64,000 nucleotides of DNA from JADKAV01 sp963733395 (GTDB lineage Bacteria; Actinomycetota; Actinomycetes; S36-B12; UBA10799): the NCBI GenBank assembly GCA_963733395.1, contig CAVTCZ010000005.1:124001-188000 (forward strand). The letters are read 5' to 3'. The position numbers and the translations under genes were made by a program. Below, in pieces: positions 7,511 through 17,465 of this stretch. The notes beneath the pieces were generated by a model, which worked only from the letters and a program-made list of their open reading frames with translations, searched no databases and had not been told where the DNA came from. Position 1 is the stretch's first letter. Every line of letters begins with the position of its first letter.

Positions 7511-8892
7511 GCGGAGTGCCGGGCTCGATCGTCATCATCGGTGGCGGGCCGGGGGGATACGAAGCGGCGCTGGTCGCCGCCCAGTTCGGGGCGGGCGTGA
7601 CGGTCGTCGAATCCGGCGGGGTCGGTGGCGCCGCAGTGCTCACCGACTGCGTGCCCAGCAAGACGCTGATCGCGACCGCCGAACGTGTGGGCCGAGCCAA
7701 CATCTCCGGGCAACTCGGCGTGCGAGTGGCCGGCGAGATACCCGGTCCCGGCACGGTCAGTGTCGACTTCGGCCTGCTCAACCGCCGGGTGCTGGATCTG
7801 GCAGCCGCGCAGAGCGAGGACATCGCGCGGCGGCTGCGGGATGCCGGGGTGGCCATCGTGTACGGCCATGGCAGGCTGGTGGACCGCCACACCGTCGCCG
7901 TGGGCCAGCAGCGGTTCCATGCCGACGTGATCCTCCTGGCCACCGGCGCTCGTCCCCGGGAACTGCCCTCCGCGCGGCCCGACGGTGAGCGGATCCTGAC
8001 GTGGCAACAGTTGTACGACCTCGAGGAGTTGCCGGAGCGGTTGATCGTGGTGGGTTCCGGTGTCACCGGGGCCGAGTTCGCTGGTGCCTATACCGGGCTG
8101 GGCAGTGAGGTGGTGCTGGTGTCCTCCCGGGAACGGGTGCTGCCGACCCAGGACCCCGACGCCGCCGAGGTGCTCGAAGTGGTGCTGCAGCAGCGGGGCA
8201 TGGAACTGGCACCGCAGACCCGGGCCACGTCGGTGGAGCGCACCGCCGACGGGGTGCTGGTGACGCTGCAGGACGGAAGCCGGCTGGTCGGCAGCCACTG
8301 CCTGATGGCGGTGGGGGCGGTGCCGAACACCGAGGGCATCGGCTGCGCGGAGGTGGGGGTGGCACTCGACGAGGGCGGCTACATCCAGGTGGACAGGGTC
8401 TCGCGCACGAACGTGAACAGCATCTACGCGGCCGGCGACTGCACCGGTGTCCTGCCGCTGGCGAACGTCGCTGCCATGCAGGGACGGATCGCGATGTGGC
8501 ACGCGCTCGGCGAGGCGGTCTCCCCGCTGAATCTCAAGGTGGTCAGCAGCAATGTCTTCACGGATCCGCAGATCGCCAGCGTCGGGGTGACCCAGGCCGA
8601 GGTCGATTCCGGGGTCGCGCGCGCGCACGGCATCAAGTTGCTGCTGGCCACCAACGCACGGGCGAAGATGCAGGGCTTCGAGGACGGGTTCGTCAAGATC
8701 TTCTGCCGGGTGTCCGGGACGGTGGTGGGGGCCGTGGTGGTGGCGCCGAGTGCCAGCGAGTTGATCTACCCGCTGGCACTGGCCGTCGAGCTCGGGCTGA
8801 ATGTGGACGACTTGGCGACCACGTTCACGGTGTACCCGTCACTGAGCGGTTCCATCGCAGAGGCCGCGCGCCGGTTGCACCACGTGGACTGA
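7507..8892 (+). CDS. lpdA: NAD(P)H:quinone reductase, LpdA-like flavoprotein disulfide reductase family
   Basis: 461 aa. IIGGGPGGYEAA (FAD fold), GVGGAAVLTDCVPSK (active-site region), ATGARPRELP, VVGSGVTGAEFAGAY (NAD(P) fold), IYAAGDCTG and a C-terminal dimerisation domain with FTVYPSLSGSIAEA. The usual CxxxxC redox pair is reduced to one Cys, and the His of the His-Glu dyad is Tyr. These are the changes described for M. tuberculosis LpdA (Rv3303c), an NAD(P)H-quinone reductase rather than a lipoamide dehydrogenase. The ATG overlaps the ku stop by 4 bp, so the two are co-translated. Confidence 0.88.
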   Translation: MSGVPGSIVIIGGGPGGYEAALVAAQFGAGVTVVESGGVGGAAVLTDCVPSKTLIATAERVGRANISGQLGVRVAGEIPGPGTVSVDFGLLNRRVLDLAAAQSEDIARRLRDAGVAIVYGHGRLVDRHTVAVGQQRFHADVILLATGARPRELPSARPDGERILTWQQLYDLEELPERLIVVGSGVTGAEFAGAYTGLGSEVVLVSSRERVLPTQDPDAAEVLEVVLQQRGMELAPQTRATSVERTADGVLVTLQDGSRLVGSHCLMAVGAVPNTEGIGCAEVGVALDEGGYIQVDRVSRTNVNSIYAAGDCTGVLPLANVAAMQGRIAMWHALGEAVSPLNLKVVSSNVFTDPQIASVGVTQAEVDSGVARAHGIKLLLATNARAKMQGFEDGFVKIFCRVSGTVVGAVVVAPSASELIYPLALAVELGLNVDDLATTFTVYPSLSGSIAEAARRLHHVD

Positions 8893-8932
8893 GGCCGGCG
8901 CCATTGGCCATCTGCGCGACGGGGCCGTGGAC

Positions 8933-10230
8933 TCACCAGCCGCCGAAGTCGCCAGCCGCCGAAGTCGCCGCCCCGAAGTCGCCGCCACCGAAGTCGCCGC
9001 CGCCGAAGTCGCCGCCACCGAAGTCCGAGCCGCCCCCACTGTCGCCGCCGGACCAGCCCGAGTCGCCGTAGTAGCCGCCGTACATCCCACCGGTCATCAT
9101 GTTCCCGAGCATGGTCCCGACCAGGATCGTGGAGAACAGGTCCATCCCGCTGTTGCCGTAGTAGCCGCTTGCGTAGCCGCCGTACTGCGGACCCGCCTGC
9201 CAGTAGGGCTGCCGGCCACCGGACATCGCCGGGACCATCCGCACCTCCGGATCGAGGCCGTCATCCACGGCCGTGGCACACGCGGCACACGCCGGCACGT
9301 CCCGCGGTTCGCTGGTGCCCATCGGGATGTAGGACACGTCCTTGATGCTCAGGCCGTGCCGCGGGTCGAAGAAGCAGGGCGGGCGCCGCTCGGGCAAGGG
9401 CTCGTCGGCCAGCCTCGCCTTCACGCACGCGACCCGGAAGCGGCCCTCGTCGAGGGACTGCGTCACCGTGGCCGCTTCGGCCGGGTTCTTCATCGCATCC
9501 GATGCCCGTTTGGCCTTGTCGTATTCGTCGAGGGCGGCCATCCAGTCGGCGCGGTCCTCGTCGCGGCTGATCGCATCCGAGTCCACGGAGTCCAACGACT
9601 CGCCGAAGGCGGTGATGTCCTCGTCGATGGTCTCCTTGACCGAGGCGAGAGCCGCAGCGTTGGCCTTGGCCTTGCGGCGCTTGCCCATGAAGAACAAGCC
9701 ACCGCCGGCCGCCGCCAGGCCCCCGACTACCAGCAGCGGGACCAGGGCGCTGCCCCCGCCGGAGGACTCCGACGACGAGTCGGTGGTCACGGTGCCCCCG
9801 TTGTCGATGCTTTCCACGTTCGTGACGAACTGGCTCAGGACCGCGTAGACCCCGTTGCTCTGCTGTTGCTGGAATGCGGACGTCGCTGCGGCCTGGGAAG
9901 TGGAGCGGAACTGGTTGCCGACGATGGCGGCATAGGTGCCCGGCTCCCCGACGTTCTGTTGCAGGTACGTGACCACGTCTTCGGTGGTCCGGGCGCCCTT
10001 GGCCGCAGCCGGCAGGATCGCGATGTAGACCGAGGAGCCGCTGCTGCTCGATCTGGTCGCTGAGGTCGGCGGCCTGCGACGTCGGTGAGGGCGTTCTCCG
10101 CCTCGGGGTCGTTGTAGACGGGATTCGATTTCAGGGAGGAGACCACGTCATCGACGGTGGTGGCCGAAGCCGGTGATGCGAGCAAGCCGAGGAGCAGTAG
10201 CGGTAGCAGGGAAAGTAGTACCCGTCTCAC
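8933..10230 (-). CDS. TPM-domain membrane protein with Gly-rich tail; reading frame broken near 10040-10085
   Basis: The gene starts at GTG 10230 with a GGAGG site 6 nt upstream, 18 nt after accA3. The N-terminus VRRVLLSLLPLLLLGLLASPASA is a signal peptide. A TPM-type extracytoplasmic domain follows (SNPVYNDPEAENALTD, then SVYIAILPAAAKGARTTEDV), then one membrane helix (LVPLLVVGGLAAAGGGLFF), a cytoplasmic helical part and a GGGDF-repeat tail. Between 10040 and 10085 the frame changes. A middle segment SQAADLSDQIE lies in a third frame, so two single-base insertions restore a family-like protein. This is either an assembly error or a pseudogene; family resemblance on both sides favours error. 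Confidence 0.7.
8938..9030 (-). repeat. 12-bp tandem repeats coding the Gly-Gly-Gly-Asp-Phe tail
   Basis: Several copies of a 12-bp unit (plus strand gccgccgaagtc, with a/c variation in the second triplet) encode repeated GGDF in the TPM protein tail. Perfect and near-perfect copies suggest slippage. Confidence 0.8.
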
Positions 10231-10247
10231 GGCTGGCCTCCAGGTGG

Positions 10248-12010
10248 TTAGTCCTTGATCTCGCAGAGAACTGTCCCTGTAGGTACCGTAGCCCCGATCT
10301 CGGCATTCAGCCCAGTGACCGTGCCCGCTTTGTGAGCATTCAGGGGCTGTTCCATCTTCATCGCCTCGAGTACGACGATCAGTTCGCCGGCCTCGACGGA
10401 CTGGCCCTCCTCGACGGCGACCTTGACGATCGTGCCCTGCATCGGTGCGGTCAGGGAGTCGCCCGACGCCGCGCCGCCGGAACTCTTCTTGGCGCGCTTG
10501 GTCGGGCGTTTCGTGCCGCCGCCGGCCGGTGCCGCCCCCACGGACAGGGCCGCGGGCAGCGTGACCTCGATGCGCTTGCCGCCCACCTCGACGGTGACCG
10601 CCTGCCGTTCGCCCTCACCCTCCTCGGCATCCACGCTGCCCTCGTAGGGCGGGATGGTGTTGTCGAAGCCGGTCTCGATCCAGCGGGTGTGCACGGTGAA
10701 GGGCTGCTTGGGGTCCAGCGGCGCGAACGCCGGGTCGCTGACGACGACGCGGTGGAACGTCAGGGCGGTGGCGATGCCCTCCACCTCGAACTCGGCCAGG
10801 GCACGCCGACTGCGCTCGAGCGCCTCCTGCCGGGTGGCGCCGGTGACGATCAACTTGGCGAGCAGCGAGTCGAAGTTGCCGCCGATCACGTCGCCGGTCG
10901 TGAAGCCGGCGTCGAGCCGGACGCCCGGTCCGGACGGGGGCTGCCACACGGTCAGCACACCCGGCGCGGGCAGGAAGTTGCGGCCGGGGTCCTCGCCGTT
11001 GATCCGGAACTCGAAGGACTGTGACCGCGCAGTTCCGGGTCCTCGTAGCCCAGCGCCTCGCCGTCGGCGATGCGGAACTGCTCGCGGACCAGGTCGATGC
11101 CGGCGACCTCCTCGGAGACCGGGTGCTCGACCTGAAGCCGGGTGTTCACCTCGAGGAACGAGATCGTGCCGTCCTGGCCGACCAGGAACTCGCAGGTGCC
11201 GGCACCGAAGTAGCCGGCCTCCTTCACGATGGCCTTGCTCGCCCGGTAGATCTCGGTGACCTGCGCCTCGGAGAGGAACGGCGCGGGTGCCTCCTCCACG
11301 AGCTTCTGGTGCCGGCGCTGCAGGGAGCAGTCGCGGGTGGACACGACCACCACATTGCCGTGCATGTCGGCCAGGACCTGGGTCTCGACGTGGCGTGGGT
11401 TGTCGAGGTAGCGCTCGACGAAGCACTCGCCGCGACCGAAGGCGGCCACTGCCTCGCGCACCGCGGAGTCGTACAACTCGGGGACTTCTTCGAGGGTGCG
11501 GGCGACCTTCAGGCCACGGCCACCACCACCGAAGGCGGCCTTGATCGCGATCGGCAGGCCGTGCTCCTCGGCGAACTCGACCACCTCGTCCGCGCCGGAC
11601 ACCGGGTCGGAGGTTCCGGCAACCAGCGGGGCACCGGCGCGCTGCGCGATGTGCCGCGCGGAGACCTTGTCGCCCAGCGAGCGGATGGCTGACGGGGGCG
11701 GGCCGATCCAGATCAGGCCGGCGTCGATGACCGCCTGGGCGAAGTCGGCGTTCTCGGACAGGAAGCCGTAGCCGGGGTGCACTGCGTCAGCGCCGCTGCG
11801 CTTGGCCGCGTCCAGCAGCTTCTCGATGACCAAGTAGGTCTCGGCGGCCGTCTCGCCGTCCAGCGAGTAGGCCTCGTCGGCGGCCTTGACGTGCAACGCG
11901 TCACGGTCGGAGTTGGCGTAGACGGCCACACTGGCCAGCCCTGCGTCCCGGCAGGCCCGGGCCACCCGGATGGCGATTTCTCCACGGTTTGCAATGAGGA
12001 CTTTGCGCAC
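10248..12010 (-). CDS. accA3: Acyl-CoA carboxylase alpha subunit (biotin carboxylase + BCCP); frame break near 11016-11026
   Basis: Starts at GTG 12010 (MRKVLIANRGEIAIRVARA). The biotin carboxylase part shows HPGYGFLSEN, AAFGGGGRGLKV (ATP-grasp loop) and FLEVNTRLQVEHPV. The C-terminal part continues with FEFRINGEDP and ends in a biotinyl domain with LEAMKMEQPL (biotinylated Lys). Around 11016-11026 the reading frame shifts (net +2 or -1) exactly where family members continue HSFEFRIN, so the gene is probably intact in the organism. The subunit carboxylates biotin for the AccD carboxyltransferases encoded nearby. TAGACT lies 6 nt before the GTG, so it is leaderless. Confidence 0.9.
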
Positions 12011-12016
12011 ACCTTG

Positions 12017-12022
12017 AGTCTA
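12017..12022 (-). promoter_or_regulatory. Leaderless -10 (TAGACT) of accA3
   Basis: TAGACT on the minus strand with 6 nt to GTG 12010. Confidence 0.6.
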
Positions 12023-12154
12023 GGAGTAGCGGTTCGTCGTGGTCGGGCGGGGCTGCTGTGGGGCCGGCTCGGGCCCTTCTCGGGGCGGTTGGTCAGCGGT
12101 TGTGACGCTGGGGAGCGAACCCGCGGTGCAAACGCCCTCACCAAGGCCACAACT

Positions 12155-12198
12155 TCTCACCAGCTGCGGTTGCTGGGGATCTCACCAAGTGCGGTTGC
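12155..12198. repeat. Imperfect 19-bp direct repeat upstream of maf
   Basis: tctcaccagctgcggttgc at 12155-12173 recurs with two changes at 12180-12198, a period of 25 bp. The second copy runs straight into the maf -10 hexamer, so it occupies the -35 region. It could be an activator or repressor double site, or chance. Confidence 0.4.
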
Positions 12199-12199
12199 G

Positions 12200-12205
12200 T
12201 AGCAT
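12200..12205 (+). promoter_or_regulatory. Leaderless -10 (TAGCAT) of maf
   Basis: TAGCAT 6 nt before the maf ATG at 12212. Confidence 0.6.
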
Positions 12206-12211
12206 CGGCCC

Positions 12212-12829
12212 ATGCGCCTGATCCTGGCCTCTGCCTCCCCGTCGCGGCTGCGGTTGCTGCGCGCCGCGGGCATCGAGCCGGAGGTGGTGGTCAGCGACGT
12301 CGACGAGGACGAACTCACCGCCCAGATCCCGCAGGCCACGCCGACGGAGGTTGCGCTGGTGCTGGCCGAGGCGAAGGCCCGGGACGTAGCCGGACGTCAC
12401 CCCGGCAGTCTGGTGCTCGGCGCCGACTCGGTGCTCGACGTCGACGGCCGCAGCCTCGGCAAACCCCTGACGCCAGAGGTCGCCATTCAGCGCTGGCACG
12501 AGATCCGGGGCCGCAGCGCGCAACTCATCACCGGCCACTGCCTCATCCATCCCGGTGGTGCGATCACCGCCGCCGCGTGCACCACCGTGCACTTCGCCGA
12601 CGTGGACGACGACGAGATCGAGGCGTACGTCGCGACCGGCGAGCCGCTGCAGGTCGCCGGCGGTTTCACGCTCGACGGGTACGGTTCGGCGTTCGTGACG
12701 GCGGTGGAAGGGGACCCGGCCAACGTGATCGGTCTGGGCGTCCCACTGCTGCGGGAGATGGTGCGGGGCGCCGGACTGCGCTGGACGGATCTGTGGCGTG
12801 GACCGGGCGGGGCCGAAGTCAGCAACTGA
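12212..12829 (+). CDS. maf: Maf-like nucleoside triphosphate pyrophosphatase
   Basis: 205 aa starting MRLILASASPSRLRLLRAAGI, the S-x-S-x-R motif of the Maf/HAM1-like fold, followed by VLGADSVLDVDGRSLGKP and the family block AGGFTLDGYGSAFVTAVEGDPANVIGL. Maf proteins hydrolyse dTTP, UTP or modified nucleotides to monophosphates. Its position between accA3 and accD/accE repeats the mycobacterial order (Rv3282 region). The last nine bases lie inside a 61-bp tandem duplication, so the stop codon region is duplicated downstream. Confidence 0.92.
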   Translation: MRLILASASPSRLRLLRAAGIEPEVVVSDVDEDELTAQIPQATPTEVALVLAEAKARDVAGRHPGSLVLGADSVLDVDGRSLGKPLTPEVAIQRWHEIRGRSAQLITGHCLIHPGGAITAAACTTVHFADVDDDEIEAYVATGEPLQVAGGFTLDGYGSAFVTAVEGDPANVIGLGVPLLREMVRGAGLRWTDLWRGPGGAEVSN

Positions 12830-12942
12830 CTTGTCGGTGGGTCACAAACATCGGCGGGTGCGGCGAACCTTGTGACTGAGGAGCAACTGACTTGTCGGAG
12901 GGTCACAAACATCGGCGGGTGCGGCGAACCTTGTGACTGAGG
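12821..12942. repeat. 61-bp tandem duplication carrying a hairpin, at the maf 3' end
   Basis: Two adjacent 61-bp copies (12821-12881 and 12882-12942) differ at a single base. Copy one begins inside the maf C-terminal codons. Each copy contains gtcacaa ... ttgtgac, a 7-bp inverted repeat with a loop of about 23 nt. No T-run follows, so it is not a classic intrinsic terminator, but it sits between convergent genes where a bidirectional terminator would be expected. Confidence 0.9.
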
Positions 12943-12968
12943 AGCAACGGCATACCCGGTTGGTGGTC

Positions 12969-14273
12969 TCAGACCCCCGTCACAACCAACTGACCGTCGG
13001 CACCCGCGGCGTACTGCAGGCGGTTGACCACGACTGGCTCCCCGTCGTAGGTGACCGGAACCGCGAGTTCGTCCCAGCAGGCGAACGCCCGGGCCTCGCC
13101 GCCGAGGCGCTGTTGGGGGCGCAACGCGTCGTCGCTGGGGACCACCCGGCCGTCGACGTGGAACTCCAGCCGGGGGGCGCTCACCCGCAGCCAGTCGGGC
13201 TTGACAGACACCCGCACCCCCTTGGTGGGAGTGCGTCGGGCCTTCGGCCGCACCACGACGATGTCGTCGGCCGGGACGGGACCGATGAACCAGTGGCCGT
13301 TGGTGCGTTCGGCCGGGACGAGTTCGTCGGCTCGCGCCTGTGCCAGCGCCACGCTGATCTCCGGACTGCGCAGGCGGGCCGTGCGCGAGGACAGGCGCGG
13401 CCAGGGGGTCAGCGTCGACTCCAGTTCCACGGGAATGAACTCGGCCGCGATCTCAGCAGTTGCCTCCACGTAGGCGGACTGGCGTTCCGGGGGCATCCCG
13501 GGCAGGTAGCGCGGTCCCAGATAGCGCAGCAGTTTGCGCCGATAGAGGTCCACGATGATCTCGTCGGCGTACTCCGGGACCCGGCGCGCCGAACCCATGA
13601 TGTCCGCAACACTGCGGCCATGGGCCAGGGGGTCGCGCGGGGCATACGAGATGTTGGTCCCCTCCCGGCCCATGTAGTGGTAGCCGAGCCGGCCGCCGAA
13701 TCGGCTGATCCGGCCGCCACCGACGTAGGTCCGGGCGACCAACTGCCCGTCCTCGAGCGGCACCCGCTCCTCGGTGAAGCGCAGGCCCAGCCCTTCGAAG
13801 TAGGCGCGCCGGAACAGTTTGTGCGGCGTGAGGCTGTGGAACGCCTCTCGCGGATCGAGATCGATCGCGGTCTCGAAGACCGGCTCCCGGGTCGTGTAGG
13901 AGTGCCCTTCGGCCAGCACGGCGGGTAGAACCACGTCGCTTGCGTGCTCGTCGGCGAAGGCGACCAGGTCGGCCAGCAACGTGGGTTCGCACCAGTCGTC
14001 GGCATCGGCGAAGAACAGGTAGCGGCTCTCGGACAGATCCACGCCGACGTTGCGCGGCCGACCGGGCCAGCCGGAGTTGGGCTGGTGGATGACGTGGAAG
14101 TGTTCGTCCGCGTCCGCCGTCTCGTCGCACAACCGCTCGGATCCGTCGGTGGAGCCGTCGTCGACCAGCCACACGTCGAAGGAGTCGGACGTCTGTCGTC
14201 GCAGGCTCTCGATCAACTCGGGCAGGTAAGGGCCCTTGTTGAACACCGGGACGATGACGCTGACGTCGGTCAC
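12969..14273 (-). CDS. Family 2 glycosyltransferase with C-terminal beta-rich domain
   Basis: 434 aa from GTG at 14273 (VTDVSVIVPVFNKGPYLPELIESL). The GT-A core shows VWLVDDGSTDGS and FFADADDWCEP (the DxD metal site). Residues about 230-434 form a domain rich in beta-type sequence, similar in style to the middle part of the 29.8-33.2 kb glycosyltransferase and typical of teichoic-acid-type GT2 proteins. Its GTG overlaps the accE stop (GTGA), so it is transcribed with the carboxylase genes although its function, surface glycan synthesis, is unrelated. Acceptor and sugar donor are unknown. Confidence 0.82.
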   Translation of the reverse strand: MTDVSVIVPVFNKGPYLPELIESLRRQTSDSFDVWLVDDGSTDGSERLCDETADADEHFHVIHQPNSGWPGRPRNVGVDLSESRYLFFADADDWCEPTLLADLVAFADEHASDVVLPAVLAEGHSYTTREPVFETAIDLDPREAFHSLTPHKLFRRAYFEGLGLRFTEERVPLEDGQLVARTYVGGGRISRFGGRLGYHYMGREGTNISYAPRDPLAHGRSVADIMGSARRVPEYADEIIVDLYRRKLLRYLGPRYLPGMPPERQSAYVEATAEIAAEFIPVELESTLTPWPRLSSRTARLRSPEISVALAQARADELVPAERTNGHWFIGPVPADDIVVVRPKARRTPTKGVRVSVKPDWLRVSAPRLEFHVDGRVVPSDDALRPQQRLGGEARAFACWDELAVPVTYDGEPVVVNRLQYAAGADGQLVVTGV

Positions 14274-14466
14274 AGCTGCGGCAATCCTGACCGCCACCAG
14301 GCGCCGGGGCCGGCTGGCAGCGTCAGTCGCATGGCCGGCCGCGCCCAGTTCGACGTGGTTGGCTCAGGGGCGGCGACCGGCGCGCTGGCAGCGGCCGCGA
14401 GCAGGGATACGACGACCGCCAGCTCCTCATCGCTGGGGCTGCCGTGGACGACCTCGACGCGCGCGT

Positions 14467-14470
<4 letters not shown>
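14270..14470 (-). CDS. accE: Acyl-CoA carboxylase epsilon subunit
   Basis: 66 aa from GTG 14470: VNARVEVVHGSPSDEELAVV, ending NWARPAMRLTLPAGPGAWWRSGLPQL. The HGxPSDEELAA-type start and the W-rich end are diagnostic of the small AccE/PccE subunit that stabilises actinobacterial alpha-beta carboxylase complexes. It overlaps the accD stop and the next GT start by 4 bp each (GTGA at both ends), giving a three-gene translationally coupled unit. Confidence 0.9.
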
Positions 14471-16059
<1,589 letters not shown>

Positions 16060-16065
16060 GATTTG

Positions 16066-16072
16066 TACGGTA
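16066..16072. promoter_or_regulatory. Overlapping divergent -10 elements of accD5 and birA
   Basis: The 7-bp sequence TACGGTA contains TACGGT on the plus strand (16066-16071, 6 nt before the birA GTG) and TACCGT on the minus strand (16072-16067, 7 nt before the accD5 ATG). One near-symmetric box can therefore serve both leaderless genes. Only 18 bp separate the two start codons, leaving no room for independent promoters. Confidence 0.7.
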
Positions 16073-16077
16073 GCAAC

Positions 16078-16833
16078 GTGAGCGATCAGGGATTCCACTC
16101 GGTGACCGACGTCTGCGCCCGGATCGGGTGGCCCAGCCCGCAGGTGGTGGCTACGACCGGGTCCACGAATGCCGACCTGGTCGGCGTGCCGGGTCACGGG
16201 CTGGTGCGGATCGCGCGGGAGCAGACCGCCGGGCGGGGCCGGTTGGATCGCTCCTGGATCAGCCGCCCAGGCGACGGATTGACCTTCTCGGTGCGTCTGG
16301 ATGTGCCCGCCACGGTCACGGACTGGGGCTGGATCCCGTTGCTCGCCGGAGTCGCGGTGGCCGATGCCCTGCGCAGCGCCGGGGCCACCGAGGTGGGGGT
16401 GAAGTGGCCCAACGACGTGGTTGCCGGGGCCGGGAAGCTGGCGGGCATCCTGACGGTGCAAGACGCCGACAGCGCGATCGTGGGCGTCGGCATCAACCTT
16501 CAGTTCGCACAGCAGCGCCCGGACCCGGTTGCCGTGAGTCTGGTCGAGGCGGGCGGAGACGGCGACGCCGACGTGGTGCTGGCCGCCGTGATCGGGAACC
16601 TGCACGGCTGGTGGTTGCGGTTCGTCGAGTCCGGCGGCGATGCCCGGCGCTGCGGCCTGCTGGACGCGTACACCGGTCAGTGCGTGACCATCGACCGCAA
16701 CGTCCGGGTGGCCGGGCCGAGCGGGGCGTGGGACGGGCACGCGGTCGGGCTCGATGCCACCGGCCGGTTGCTGGTGCGTGCCGCCGGGGGTGAGGTCGAG
16801 ACGGTCTCGGCGGCGGATGTCGGCCTGACCTGA
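16078..16833 (+). CDS. birA: Biotin--[acetyl-CoA-carboxylase] ligase
   Basis: 251 aa from GTG 16078. The catalytic core is intact: VVATTGSTNADL, AREQTAGRGRLDRSW (biotin/ATP loop GRGR), KWPNDVV and KLAGIL, with an SH3-like C-terminal domain. No N-terminal helix-turn-helix is present, so it is a mono-functional ligase rather than a repressor. It attaches biotin to the AccA3 BCCP Lys. Same divergent arrangement with accD5 as in mycobacteria. Confidence 0.95.
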   Translation: MSDQGFHSVTDVCARIGWPSPQVVATTGSTNADLVGVPGHGLVRIAREQTAGRGRLDRSWISRPGDGLTFSVRLDVPATVTDWGWIPLLAGVAVADALRSAGATEVGVKWPNDVVAGAGKLAGILTVQDADSAIVGVGINLQFAQQRPDPVAVSLVEAGGDGDADVVLAAVIGNLHGWWLRFVESGGDARRCGLLDAYTGQCVTIDRNVRVAGPSGAWDGHAVGLDATGRLLVRAAGGEVETVSAADVGLT

Positions 16834-16910
16834 GTTTCCGGCGCCCGGCCGGGGGTGGCGATGGCCGTCGATGGCGTGATCTTCTGGCTGGAACATGGCA
16901 CGATCGGGCT

Positions 16911-17465
16911 ATGGCCTACCCACAGAAGCTGCTCGGCAATGACGAGCAGATCCAGTTCGAGTTGCGCCCTGCGTGGAAGACCCTGATCTGGCCTGCCTTC
17001 TGGCTGCTGGTGATCGTCGGACTCTTCTTCTTCGTCCTGGGCCGGGTCAATTCCTGGTTCGACGGCTCGACCGCCACGATCATGGCCTGGGTGCTGGTGG
17101 TCGTGGCGCTCATCGCGTTGATCGTGCTGGTCATCCGGCCGTTCCTGTTCTGGTGGACGACTCAGTACGTGTTCACCAACCGTCGCATCATCATCCGCAC
17201 GGGGATCCTGTCCCGCAAAGGCCGTGACATGCCGTTGTCGAAGGTCAACGACGTCTCGTTCGACAACACGGTGTGGGAGCGCTTGCTCAATACCGGCACC
17301 CTGATGGTCCAGAGCGCTGCGGAGAGCGGGCAGTTGATCATCGAGAACATCCCGGACGTGGAGAACGTGCAGCGCGAGGTCTACCGCCTGCACGACGAGG
17401 ATGACGCCTTCCGGCGCTCGCGCAGCAGCGGGATCGACCCGAGCCCGCCGACCACTGAATCGTGA
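16911..17465 (+). CDS. PH-like (bacterial pleckstrin, YdbT-type) membrane protein
   Basis: 184 aa. Two membrane helices at about residues 26-46 and 60-82, followed by a bacterial PH domain: TQYVFTNRRIIIRTGILSRKGRDMPLSKVNDVSFDNTVWERLLNTGTLMVQSA, which is the typical DUF304 block. Function unknown; the family often sits near division or lipid genes. Its homologue neighbours birA in M. tuberculosis (Rv3278c). Candidate leaderless hexamer CACGAT at 16899-16904. The cyclase gene overlaps its stop (GTGA). Confidence 0.85.
   Translation: MAYPQKLLGNDEQIQFELRPAWKTLIWPAFWLLVIVGLFFFVLGRVNSWFDGSTATIMAWVLVVVALIALIVLVIRPFLFWWTTQYVFTNRRIIIRTGILSRKGRDMPLSKVNDVSFDNTVWERLLNTGTLMVQSAAESGQLIIENIPDVENVQREVYRLHDEDDAFRRSRSSGIDPSPPTTES

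Noticed and set aside
12155..12198. Degenerate copy of the intergenic inverted-repeat element before maf
   Set aside because: It shares only GCGGTTGCTGG with the unit; the CGACTGTTG half, spacer and inverted arm are absent.
16060..16896. N-terminal extension of accD5 to a much longer protein
   Set aside because: The extension is antisense to birA and the true start is fixed by the conserved N-terminus and TACCGT hexamer.
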